This document shows positions 9,796 through 18,541 of a stretch of 64,000 nucleotides of DNA, piece by piece (within the stretch, counting starts at the first letter, position 1; every line of letters begins with the position of its first letter). Source of the stretch: Rhodococcoides trifolii (GTDB taxonomy: Bacteria; Actinomycetota; Actinomycetes; Mycobacteriales; Mycobacteriaceae); contig NZ_BMCU01000006.1 in the NCBI RefSeq assembly GCF_014635345.1, forward strand, positions 310,001 through 374,000, written 5' to 3'. The notes beneath the pieces were generated by a model. The model saw only the letters and a list, made by a program, of their open reading frames with translations, did no database searches and had not been told where the DNA came from. The position numbers and the translations under genes were made by a program.

Positions 9796-11750
9796 GCGCT
9801 GCAGACAGCCAGAACACCGACGGCACCCGGCGTGACCTCGCCGCGTTGACGGACGACGCACTCTCCGCCGTCGCGAACAGAGGCCTGGTGAAACGGGCGA
9901 TTCGCATGCAGGAGAACGAACCGCCGGAATTGTCGATCTCGAACGAGGCCATCGTGGCGCGTTTCGCCGACGGGGTGGAGACCGTCCTGCGCGCGGGCGA
10001 GGCGTTCGTCGAGGCATCCTGCTCGTGCGGAGCGCGGTCGGTGTGCCGTCACCGGGTCGGTCTGGTGCTCGCGTGCCGAGATCGCCAGGGGCGGTCTGTG
10101 TCCGACGCCGAACAGTGGTCACCCGCCGAATTCGACGACGACGCACTCACCGAGCACCTCGGGAAAGCCGCGCTCTCGCGGGCGCAGCGAACGCGATCAC
10201 GCGGATACGCAGCGACGATCCACCGCCCAGTTGGGACCGATCGGGCTGTGCGAGTGGAGCTTCCGCATTGTTCTGTCCGATTCCTGGTACCCCACGACTT
10301 GAGTCATGCGCATTCTTCGGCCACGGACGAAACGTCCCGCGAGTCCGTCGCGCTCGCAGTGTGGGCAGCCCAGGAAGCCGACGCATCCCACAGTGACCGC
10401 GTGTTCGTCGGCCGCCGTGCGGCCGTACTGGGCAGAAACACAACGGGTGACGCCCGCGCGCTGGCGCGAACGATCCTCCTTAACGGGGTCACCGCGACCA
10501 CCTCGGTGCAACTGTCGAACGCCATCAGGACCACGAAAGCGGTCGAGTCCGGGACCGCAGTGTGGCTGGCCGACGCGTGCGCGGAGTTGACCGACCAAAT
10601 GGATGCCTACCTTGCCCGGCACGCTCGCCACAGCCGGGTTCTACTCGCACGAGCGATCGCGGAAATTCACGCACGAGTTCAGCTCGGCGATTCGGCGGAT
10701 CTCGCGGTGGCCGCGGACGCGCTGGGAACGGACGCGCCGGGTGAGACTCCCTTGCGCCGTGCCCATTTGATCAGCATGGGTGCCCGCGTACGAGGAGATG
10801 CCGACTCGATCACCGCCAGTCTGTACTTTGCCGATACGAACTCCGACGCCGTCTTCGTGGTCGAGCACGGATGGGCCACCGAGGTCGGCGAGCATCCCAC
10901 CGGGTACAGCGTTTCCGATCGTCGAATCGCAGGATCCACGGTCGCCGCCCTGGCGTCGTCGACAGTGGTCACAGAGTCGGTCATCCGGCGCGCGAATCAC
11001 CGGATTCGATTCGTGAGGAGGGGGATCGGTCGCTCGTCGGTGATGCCGTCGAGCATCGATGCCTGGCTGAAGTCGACAGCTGTGGTGGAGAACTATCGTG
11101 ATGCGTCCCGTCGCCTGTCGACCCGACATCCATGGTTCGCGCGAGAACGGCTCGTGACCGACTCGATGGGTTGCATTCGAGTAGAGGCTGTCTCCAGAAT
11201 CGACTATCAGCCGGACGAGCAGCGACTGGCGGTGACGGTTCGAGACCAGCAGGACGGGCGCGCGCTCGTCGCCCTGGAGCACAGTTCCTCCGCACCAGGG
11301 GCTCTGGACGCCGTGACGCGGGCAATGTCGTCGCATCCTGTGATGGTCGCCGGTCACCTGTCGAACCGTTCGGGGCAGCTGCTCGTGACGCCGACCGCCA
11401 TCGCGTGTGCTGACGGAATTGTGGTGCCGGATCTGGCATCCGGTGATGGGAGTGGCCTATTGAGCCGGGCAGACATCGCTGCACGGCAAGACGATCCGAT
11501 CGGTTCCGTGATCGATGCTGCGACCGCTCTGCTCGCCGACTTGTCTCATCTCGGGCTTCAATCACTGTCGTCGGAGCACCTCAAGGGTCTTCGCCTTTGC
11601 GCGGATCGTCTCGATGGAGTCGGGATGGCGACGACAGCGCGCGCGGTGCGATTACTTGCCGAGTGCGCAAACTGTGATGACCGGGAGCAGCTCGCCGACG
11701 CCTGGAACGCGGTCATGCTGCGACTGACCACCGCGGCGGACAACGTGTGA
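9792..11750 (+). CDS. SWIM zinc-finger protein (YehQ-like)
   Basis: This 652-aa protein has a SWIM zinc finger near residues 73-92: CSCGARSVCRHRVGLVL, giving the CxC...CxH ligand pattern. SWIM domains bind DNA or proteins. The remainder is helical and rich in arginine and alanine without a recognised catalytic motif. It is the last gene of the overlapping operon and matches the place of E. coli yehQ. The gene ends at 11750, and the next gene on the other strand ends at 11871, so transcription converges here. Confidence 0.85.
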   Translation: MSAADSQNTDGTRRDLAALTDDALSAVANRGLVKRAIRMQENEPPELSISNEAIVARFADGVETVLRAGEAFVEASCSCGARSVCRHRVGLVLACRDRQGRSVSDAEQWSPAEFDDDALTEHLGKAALSRAQRTRSRGYAATIHRPVGTDRAVRVELPHCSVRFLVPHDLSHAHSSATDETSRESVALAVWAAQEADASHSDRVFVGRRAAVLGRNTTGDARALARTILLNGVTATTSVQLSNAIRTTKAVESGTAVWLADACAELTDQMDAYLARHARHSRVLLARAIAEIHARVQLGDSADLAVAADALGTDAPGETPLRRAHLISMGARVRGDADSITASLYFADTNSDAVFVVEHGWATEVGEHPTGYSVSDRRIAGSTVAALASSTVVTESVIRRANHRIRFVRRGIGRSSVMPSSIDAWLKSTAVVENYRDASRRLSTRHPWFARERLVTDSMGCIRVEAVSRIDYQPDEQRLAVTVRDQQDGRALVALEHSSSAPGALDAVTRAMSSHPVMVAGHLSNRSGQLLVTPTAIACADGIVVPDLASGDGSGLLSRADIAARQDDPIGSVIDAATALLADLSHLGLQSLSSEHLKGLRLCADRLDGVGMATTARAVRLLAECANCDDREQLADAWNAVMLRLTTAADNV

Positions 11751-11870
11751 CAACCCCGGTTGACTGTGTGTGCACACATGCGCATGGGAGGCTGCGGAGG
11801 TGAGGCCGCGGGATGCAATGCACAGGAAAGGGTTCGATTAGCCCCCGCCATCGATCGCGCTCCTCGTCCC

Positions 11871-12323
11871 TCAGTCTGCAACCAACCGCGCCGAGTGGAA
11901 GTATCGACCCACCCCGCGCTCGCGTTGTCTGCCGATGACGTAACGCCCCGGCGCTATTCCGGTCGCCCCGTGTTCGGGGTGTATCAGGTACGCCGTGACT
12001 TCCGTGTCGAGGATGCCCAGTGCGAGGCCGCTCGGGTCGAACACCGGAGTGGACCACTTGCAGCGGCCTGCCTCGCAGACCAGGCTGTGGGGATTGCCGC
12101 CGGCGGCGCTGCGGAGCAGTTCGACGCCCGTCAGGGGCACGTCATCCGTCCTGGTGTCCTGCATTGCGGCAACGTGTTTCACGATCGAATGGGGGATGAC
12201 GATCAGGTCGCCTTGAGCTTGTAGCCCGTCGACGACAGGTATGGATACTTGTCGGTCGAGGTAGTCGAAGACCTCGAGGCCGGTGAGGGCAGTGAGAGTG
12301 GACAGGGTCATGGTCGTGTTCAT
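11871..12323 (-). CDS. hypothetical protein downstream of the DUF6745 gene
   Basis: This 150-aa protein has no recognised domain. It contains two cysteines close together (SLVCEAGRCKW) and a middle section rich in beta-type residues. The ATG at 12323 was chosen because AAGGTG lies six bases upstream on the minus strand. A GTG at 12356 overlaps the stop of the preceding DUF6745 gene (GTGA) and is an equally reasonable start that would add 11 residues. Either way it appears translationally coupled to the DUF6745 gene, so the two products probably act together. Confidence 0.55.
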   Translation of the reverse strand: MNTTMTLSTLTALTGLEVFDYLDRQVSIPVVDGLQAQGDLIVIPHSIVKHVAAMQDTRTDDVPLTGVELLRSAAGGNPHSLVCEAGRCKWSTPVFDPSGLALGILDTEVTAYLIHPEHGATGIAPGRYVIGRQRERGVGRYFHSARLVAD

Positions 12324-12352
12324 CGACGTCACCTTGGGTCGAAGGGTGGTGG

Positions 12353-13558
12353 TCACGTGCGGCGCACGAGACGGGAGTAGTCGTCGCCGGTGATGCCGTA
12401 GGTCCATCCGGCGGCGTCCAACGCGGAGGACACGATGTTCGGGACGGGCAACCCGTACCGTCGCCGCCGGCCGTCGCGTTCGGCAGATCCGTTGACCACG
12501 AGAAGGATTCGACCTTCACCCACCCAACTGTCCGGCGTGGCGTACAGCGACAGCGCGGCGCCGGCATTTCCGGGGTCGTCAGTTCGGTCGAGGAGTTCGA
12601 GGCCAGCCTCGTCGATGTAGGTGTCCCATCCGATCCGCTCGATCGCGCACCGGCGGATCTCGATGTTTCGCTCGCGCGCAATGCGTTCGACGGTCGGTTC
12701 GTGGACGACCCAGTCGGGAACGACGGTCCCGTGGTCGACGTAAGCTGTTTGGCCGTCGACGAATTGAATGGCGGGCTTGTTATGTCCGTGTAGTCGACGT
12801 TCGTTGTGTACGCCCCCGGGAAGAGGTTCGGTGTGCAGAATCCGGGGTCGCTCCGACATGACGCAGATGTGGTCGAAGGCCCACCACCATCCGGTCGCAC
12901 CCGCCAGGGCTTTCTGGGTGTCGAGGATGGCGTGGTCCGCGCCGCGGAAGACAGAGATGCCGAGGGTGCGATGGATGTCGTAGAACGCGACCCGGTGAGC
13001 TTCCTGCTGCCCGTACCACGCCACGCTTCCCGTCGGGTGCCGAACGAGTGACCGGACGGCGGCCGCCACTCCGTCGAACACGCTGGTGAGCAGGGAATCC
13101 CACACTGCTGCTCGCAGTATCGCGTCAGGTCTTATTCCCTGTCGGGCGGACTCTCCGAGTGCCTGTGTGCGTGCTGTCCAGAGCGGGCGGTCGTCGGAGG
13201 GCCAGCGTTGCGCTGACCTGCCTGTACGGCGGTCCATCCGTGCGCGCGATCGTGAGATCACGGAGGCGATCCGGGCGGCAGCGCCGTCGGTGAGGGAATT
13301 GTATGCCGACAGTTGTTCGGAAGCAATCAATTCGGCACCCGCCGGGGGTGAGGGGACCCACACGAACTCGGGTTCGCGGAACCCTGCGTGTCGATAGAGT
13401 TCCGAGACGGCGGCCTCTGCGGTCGGTCGATCGGACGGCAGGGTGGACAGGCCGTGCGCGAGCCAGGTGTCGCGCATTGCGGGCACGGATGCCATGTGCT
13501 CGAGGTAGGAAGATGCGGTTCTTGTCCCAACCGCGGAGGGAAGTGCTGCGGCGCTCAC
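12353..13558 (-). CDS. DUF6745 domain protein
   Basis: This 401-aa protein shows the DUF6745 C-terminal pattern: HNERRLHGHNKPAIQF, then YVDHGTVVPDWVVHEPTVERI, then EIRRCAIERIGWDTYI and a late GRILLVVN segment. The family is usually fused to or near repeat-containing proteins in actinobacteria and has no assigned activity. The N-terminal 170 residues are helical and arginine-rich. It starts at a GTG with no strong ribosome binding site and runs into the small gene ending at 11871. The 13559-13782 gap separates it from a divergent gene, so that gap probably holds promoters for both. Confidence 0.7.
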   Translation of the reverse strand: MSAAALPSAVGTRTASSYLEHMASVPAMRDTWLAHGLSTLPSDRPTAEAAVSELYRHAGFREPEFVWVPSPPAGAELIASEQLSAYNSLTDGAAARIASVISRSRARMDRRTGRSAQRWPSDDRPLWTARTQALGESARQGIRPDAILRAAVWDSLLTSVFDGVAAAVRSLVRHPTGSVAWYGQQEAHRVAFYDIHRTLGISVFRGADHAILDTQKALAGATGWWWAFDHICVMSERPRILHTEPLPGGVHNERRLHGHNKPAIQFVDGQTAYVDHGTVVPDWVVHEPTVERIARERNIEIRRCAIERIGWDTYIDEAGLELLDRTDDPGNAGAALSLYATPDSWVGEGRILLVVNGSAERDGRRRRYGLPVPNIVSSALDAAGWTYGITGDDYSRLVRRT

Positions 13559-13782
13559 GCGAGGGTGGCGGTATCCGCCTTTCCGGTTGTCATGTGTTCG
13601 AGAATGACACGTCGCGAACTACAGCGCAAGCATTGGTTCCGATACCCCTCGAGCGTGCCCGATGATCCGGACGTCGAGCCGCCCAAATGGAACTGAGGAC
13701 TCCGCCGGACGAGCGCCCGCAGGCGTAGACATCCCGCCGGGGGTTAAGGTCGGACCATGATTTTCGACTCGCAGAAAGGCGC

Positions 13783-14664
13783 ATGAGCGCCCACAATCGT
13801 CATTTCATCCCCGGATCGCTTGCCGCGCACGAGAACACTCTGTGGGTGTGCGAACGGACAAGGCCGCTGCTGGTGTGCGTCACCGACGTCGGAACCTCGA
13901 TCCGCATCCCTATCCCCGGCCACATCCGTGGTTTCGAACCGGTCGGCTACAAGGTCCGCACTCTGTACGCCGACGAGTCGGGGTGTTGGGTCCGCAGTCA
14001 GGACGGTCGGGTGCATGTCGCCCCGGATGGCACCGTCACACCCCTCGCGGAGCGCGATGTCGTCCCGGATCCGGTAGAGACCACGCGCTGGTCGATCAGC
14101 CGTCCGCGAGAAATGAACCGGTACACGTTCGTGCGAAACGGTCGGGTGCAGTGGGCGGAGGCGCCGGTGTTCCCGAAGGACCACGTCGAACTTCCCGCTG
14201 CGCGGCAACTGTTCGTGACCACCACGCGCGAATTCCTCGCCTCGGCACCGGGCGCGCTCGACGCATTCGGCGAGATCGAATTACAGCCGGCGAGCACCGA
14301 CGAACTGTTCGGAACGTGTGTGCTGATCCCCGTCGACCCCGCCGACAGCATCGGCGACCCGATCGTGTGGGCGCTGAAGGAGCGCGACCGGATTCGGCGG
14401 GAGAACGCATCTCCCAACCTCGTTGACGTAGTGCTCGAGGGCAGTTTCCCGTTCACCACACTGATCTTCATGTTCAAGACCGCCGAGTTGCCGGGACGGG
14501 TGCTGGCGCGGAAATTCTCGTTGTTCGATCGGGACGGCGGGCCCGGTCTGTGGCGCGGCGCGCCATCGATGATGTTCACCGTCGAGCTGCACATCATGGA
14601 ATCAGGGGGTGCCGAGAGAATCGAGAGGCGCGACCCCGCCAGGGACGGGATCACGTGGGTGTGA
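13783..14664 (+). CDS. hypothetical protein, paralogue of the gene at 21-1178
   Basis: This 293-aa protein begins MSAHNRHFIPGSLAAHENTLWV and has a GCWVRSQDGRVHVAPDG segment near residue 68. Both match the pattern in the protein encoded at 21-1178. The N-terminal 110 residues look like two or three beta-propeller blades. The C-terminal part differs and includes FPFTTLIFMFKTAELPGRVLARKF, which could be a separate beta-rich domain. The ATG at 13783 has AAAGG just upstream, at short spacing. It is followed after 49 bases by a DUF2716 gene. No function is recognised. Confidence 0.6.
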   Translation: MSAHNRHFIPGSLAAHENTLWVCERTRPLLVCVTDVGTSIRIPIPGHIRGFEPVGYKVRTLYADESGCWVRSQDGRVHVAPDGTVTPLAERDVVPDPVETTRWSISRPREMNRYTFVRNGRVQWAEAPVFPKDHVELPAARQLFVTTTREFLASAPGALDAFGEIELQPASTDELFGTCVLIPVDPADSIGDPIVWALKERDRIRRENASPNLVDVVLEGSFPFTTLIFMFKTAELPGRVLARKFSLFDRDGGPGLWRGAPSMMFTVELHIMESGGAERIERRDPARDGITWV

Positions 14665-14713
14665 ACGATCGCGGCTCCGTCGACCAGTGGAGTTTCCTGG
14701 CAGGGTGGGCGGC

Positions 14714-15262
14714 ATGACCACGCGAGTCACGCACGACCACGGCACACCCCTCACCGCTGGATGGGAGGTTCTCGACGAGATGGACCACCGTCGTGCGTGG
14801 GCGCTGTTCGACGAGAAGTTTCGTTTCGAACCAAGAGCGGCAAAGGATTCCGCGCTGTCGATCGTCGAGCCGGTTCCGTCTCTGACGTTCGATTTCCGGC
14901 CGACGCCGGCCGGGAACGAATCGGCGTGGATCGCGCGCAACGATGCGGTCAACGCAGAAGCGCTGCGGTGCTTCGTGACCGAGTTCGCGGACAACCCTGT
15001 GTTCATCGTTCTGGATTGGCAGCACCAGAGTCACTCGTTCGATGCGGGGTCTCATGCCGCAGCCGGGCCTGCCGCAGAATGGCGGAAGCCGGTGTATCCG
15101 TGGGGTGATTACTGCGTTTTCGCTCGAGATGACTTCTCGGAGGGGACCTTCTCCCAGCCGTGGCACAACACGCTGTGCGTTTTCGGTGATCGGATGGTCT
15201 CGACGCTGGGCCGAACGTTGAGCACCTGGCTTCCCGTGCTGCGTACCGACGGGCAATGCTGA
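14714..15262 (+). CDS. DUF2716 family protein
   Basis: This 182-aa protein matches the DUF2716 pattern. It has an early WEVLDEMDHRRAWALFDEKFRFEP, then VEPVPSLTFDF, and later YPWGDYCVFARDDFSEGTFSQPWHNTLCVFG. Members of this family are small soluble proteins of unknown activity, often found beside immunity-like or polymorphic-toxin genes. The ATG at 14714 was chosen because the family's first conserved block lies about 18 residues later; the frame also continues upstream to 14609. It converges with the HNH gene that ends at 15326. Confidence 0.72.
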   Translation: MTTRVTHDHGTPLTAGWEVLDEMDHRRAWALFDEKFRFEPRAAKDSALSIVEPVPSLTFDFRPTPAGNESAWIARNDAVNAEALRCFVTEFADNPVFIVLDWQHQSHSFDAGSHAAAGPAAEWRKPVYPWGDYCVFARDDFSEGTFSQPWHNTLCVFGDRMVSTLGRTLSTWLPVLRTDGQC

Positions 15263-15325
15263 CACGTCCGGGTAGCGTTGAGCTCCAATGTCATTCGGAT
15301 GGCGCAGTTCTGGGCAGCGCAGCTC

Positions 15326-17077
15326 TCAGCCCTTCGCGCGTGTCCTATTTCGTATGCACTGTCTGCATTCGGTCCCTCGGCGGGCCCGGTTGTAAGTGTT
15401 TTCCGGTGTCATGAGGTGGCCGTGCAGGCACACACGTGGGTTGCGTTCAGCTTCGTACCGACAGGTCAGGCAGCGCCTCTTGGTTGTGGGCCCGGTCGGA
15501 TCGATCACGAAGTCGTGCCCGTGAACAGGCGTGTGGCGCGCGTTGAGTTGGCAAGCGAGACAGTTCCGTTGACCTCGACGGGTCACCACCGTATTGGCCA
15601 AAGTGAGTTCGTGACCGTGTACGCAGTGCGTTCTTTCAGTGCGCGCCGCAAGGCAGGTCAGGCATCGGCGCTTACGCGGGTTCGGGGAGTTGGGGTCGGC
15701 CAGGAACGGGTGCCCCTGTTTGTCGATGTGGTCACGATCAGCGGCGCACTGTCGGCAGTAGCGTTTGCCATCCACCCCAACGCGTTTGTTCTCCACCGAG
15801 TATTCGTGCCCGCGAGGGCACTGGTCTACTCGTGACTCGCGCACCAGTCTGCAGGTGAGGCAGCGTCGGCGGACCTCGCTCGGGTTGGTCGGATCGTCTA
15901 CGAACTCGTGTCCGTGGACTCGGACGTGGTATCGATCGGTGTTGCACTGCCTGCATCGTCGGTGACCCTCGAGACCGTACGACGTGTTTGCCTCGTCGTA
16001 CTTGTGGCCACGAGGGCAAGCCACCACGCGTTCAGCGGCGCGCGCGAGGTTCACGGCGATGGTGACCGCTTCGAGGTGAGTGACGTTGCAGCACAGCCGT
16101 ACTCCGCAGAGGTGATCAATGGTCCAACCTTCTGCAGATCCCGCGCCGTGGTGGAGTTCGTAGGCCAGTCTGTGAGTCTGGATCGACCGACCGTGGCGCT
16201 TCCGGCCCGGTGTCGCGACGTAAGTGCAGCCGTACCCCTGCGTCAGGGTCGGTCCGGTCCAGATCAGACAGTCCTCGACGAGACTGAACCGGACGCGCCC
16301 GTAATCCGATACCGCCTGTGGTGTGACGCCTTCACGCAAGATCTGCGCCGGTGGTCTCACCACTGACTGCACCCCATGGCCGGGTAGGTAGTAGAGGCCG
16401 GTGAACGTGACGGAGACCGGGATCAACGAGCCGCATCCGCAGCCGCATTTGGTCACCAGTGGGTCGCCGTACTTTCGAGCGCGGTGGTAGTGGACTTGGC
16501 ACATACGCCTGGTGACGGCGCCGCGTCCGCAGCCAGTGACGCAGCAGAGCCCGATGTTCACGCGGGGACGGCCGATCAGTGGCCCACTGTCCGATATTCG
16601 TTGCGGGACCGACCGAGGCGCTATCGGGTTTGCCCCAGGGGCCGGAACTGTCGCCACATATGACCTCGGCGTGGAAGCGGTGTGCTTGCGTGCGTTGCAC
16701 GTCCAGTGCGCCGTCTTGCAGTTCTCGAAGGTATGCGGGCCGCCCTTCGACAGCGGGACGACGTGATCGACGACCGGCGCAAGCGGGTCGTAGGCACCGC
16801 CCAGCACCCGCGTCCCCCGTAGCTTCTTCGGGACCACCCGGTTGCAGATGTGGCAGCGCCACCGGTCCCGTTCGAACACCTCTCGCGCGATGACCAACTC
16901 GGCAGGGACACCGAACGAGACGGCTCTGTTGTATGCGTCGCGAGCGCGGATCAGCTCCTTCTTCCGTTGCGCCGCATGCTCGGTGCATCGCTGGCGGCGG
17001 GGGCCGCGCCCCGACGGGCGTGCGTCGATCTCCTTCGAGCAATCCAGACACCGCGCGAACTCTCGCTCTACCGTCAC
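15326..17077 (-). CDS. double-HNH endonuclease-like protein with seven tandem zinc knuckles
   Basis: This 583-aa protein starts at a GTG with AAGGGAG seven bases upstream. An N-terminal Cys pair is followed by an HNH domain at about residues 75-130 (CHIC, DHVVPLSKGG, FENC, CNARK). A Cys-rich linker and a second HNH-like module follow at about 300-345 (HRLAYELHHG, IDHLCGVRLCCNVTHLEAV), like phage HNH_3 domains. From residue 354 to the end there are seven short knuckles in strict alternation. Four have the form CxxGH...CxxC and three have the form GHxFxxDP...RRCLTC. This suggests a metal-bound nucleic-acid-binding tail on a nuclease. Function could be homing, defence or restriction-like; no partner gene is obvious. 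Confidence 0.75.
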   Translation of the reverse strand: MTVEREFARCLDCSKEIDARPSGRGPRRQRCTEHAAQRKKELIRARDAYNRAVSFGVPAELVIAREVFERDRWRCHICNRVVPKKLRGTRVLGGAYDPLAPVVDHVVPLSKGGPHTFENCKTAHWTCNARKHTASTPRSYVATVPAPGANPIAPRSVPQRISDSGPLIGRPRVNIGLCCVTGCGRGAVTRRMCQVHYHRARKYGDPLVTKCGCGCGSLIPVSVTFTGLYYLPGHGVQSVVRPPAQILREGVTPQAVSDYGRVRFSLVEDCLIWTGPTLTQGYGCTYVATPGRKRHGRSIQTHRLAYELHHGAGSAEGWTIDHLCGVRLCCNVTHLEAVTIAVNLARAAERVVACPRGHKYDEANTSYGLEGHRRCRQCNTDRYHVRVHGHEFVDDPTNPSEVRRRCLTCRLVRESRVDQCPRGHEYSVENKRVGVDGKRYCRQCAADRDHIDKQGHPFLADPNSPNPRKRRCLTCLAARTERTHCVHGHELTLANTVVTRRGQRNCLACQLNARHTPVHGHDFVIDPTGPTTKRRCLTCRYEAERNPRVCLHGHLMTPENTYNRARRGTECRQCIRNRTRAKG

Positions 17078-17323
17078 TGCGCGACTCCCTTCTGGACTGT
17101 GTTCGGCACGATCGGCGTGGTTTGCGGAACTTATCTCAACCGACCTACCGATAGCAGGCAACGGTGCGCCGAGGTCCGTCGACCGGATATGTGCCTGAAC
17201 GGAGCAATCTCGGATTGCCGTCATTCAGACGAATGATTACCGATCAGTAGTTTGGCCAAGAGGCGTGTGGGATCTACCGTCCACCTGTGCGCGCCTGTCC
17301 GGTTCGCTACGGAAAGGCGAAGC

Positions 17324-18028
17324 GTGTCGGCACCATCAGATCATTCGTCGGAGGTCAGCGGTCCTCCGGACCCGATCAACACCTACGCGGTGATCTCCCT
17401 TGTCGCAGCACTTCTCGGGCTTTTCCCCGTCGCGATAGTGTTCGGCATTCTCGCGTTCTGGCGGCCAGCCGGACGAGGACTAGCTATCGCCGGCGTGGCC
17501 ATCGGCGTACTCGAACTCGCCGCGGTGCTCGCGGTGCTCTTTGGTATCGGCAATGCTTTCACCGACGATGCTGACGGTGATGCCTTCTCTTCGTACGGTC
17601 TGACCCTGCCCTCCAGCACGTTTCTGGTGCCGACCACAGTTCCCACAACTACCGAGCAGGTGACGACACCGCCCTTCGTCGCACCGACTACGACCGTCGC
17701 TGCCCCCGAACCTGCCCGCGAGACAGTCACACTCGGTGACTACTGCTCGTCACGAGGGGCGTCGGCGTCGACCGAAGACGGTTCCACGGCTTACTGCTCG
17801 AGGCTTGCCGGGACAGATGCCTACCTCTGGTCGCTCACCGACGGTGTCGCACCCAATCCCGAACTGCAGCAGACTCAGAACGAGTCGACCGGATCCGTCG
17901 CCGCACCCGGCGACCCGTGTTACGACGACTCAGCGACCGCGACGGACGCAAGTGGCCGCGCCGTCTACTGCAACCCCACGGTCAACGGCCGCAACGCCGG
18001 CAACCTACTTTGGCAACTCACTCCATAG
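17324..18028 (+). CDS. DUF4190-like membrane protein with a duplicated Cys-pair extracellular motif
   Basis: This 234-aa protein starts at a GTG with GGAAAGG (17311-17317) six bases upstream. Two hydrophobic helices (about residues 22-45 and 50-76, TYAVISLVAALLGLFPVAIV and LAIAGVAIGVLELAAVLAVL) form a DUF4190-like module. A Thr/Pro-rich linker follows. The C-terminus holds two copies of a roughly 40-residue unit: GDYCSSRG...AYCSRL...LWSLTDG and GDPCYDDS...VYCNPT...LLWQLTP. Each copy has two cysteines likely to form a disulfide outside the membrane. It is divergent from the HNH gene. Function unknown. Confidence 0.68.
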   Translation: MSAPSDHSSEVSGPPDPINTYAVISLVAALLGLFPVAIVFGILAFWRPAGRGLAIAGVAIGVLELAAVLAVLFGIGNAFTDDADGDAFSSYGLTLPSSTFLVPTTVPTTTEQVTTPPFVAPTTTVAAPEPARETVTLGDYCSSRGASASTEDGSTAYCSRLAGTDAYLWSLTDGVAPNPELQQTQNESTGSVAAPGDPCYDDSATATDASGRAVYCNPTVNGRNAGNLLWQLTP

Positions 18029-18541
18029 CAACGCCCCGGCTTCCAGCAGCGGTTGAACCATCTCGGGAACCGCGGTGATTCCGAGGCCCGGCAGCACAAA
18101 GTTCAATGACTGGAGGCGGGCCGCGTTCATGTCGTCCGCTGTCCACTACCAGTCGAATTTATCGCCCTCCCACACCGGGGTTGGCAAGCACCGGTAGCGA
18201 ATTGGCACGCGCCACCGCAGCCGCCCGCACTGCCTTCAGCGTGGGGTAGAACGGATTACGTTTGTTGCCCAGTCTACGCAATCGGACAGCCCACATGGAT
18301 CCGTTACTCGCGGTCAGTGTGACAGCAAGATTTTCTGATTGTCTGCATTTGCTCGGCTGTGTATCGCCAGCTGCCCGCGACTGCTGCGCGGGAATCAGTT
18401 GAGTCAGCGCCATCAACAATGGCCGGCCACCGGGTTTATGAGCTGGGCGGCTAGCCGGCGGCTGGAATGTCACAACGACGAATTTAACGTCAAGTTGTAC
18501 GCGGGCGGCGGACGCAGGCCGCTCGACGACACAATGGGATC
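18029..18541. other. 513-base gap before the STAND ATPase gene
   Basis: No gene is supported here. A minus-strand frame reading through 18159-18440 ends in a basic stretch (WAVRLRRLGNKRNPFYP) but is continuous with antisense sequence of the STAND gene and lacks a good start. An A/T-richer patch lies near 18327-18345. The region presumably contains the promoter of the downstream gene. Confidence 0.3.
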
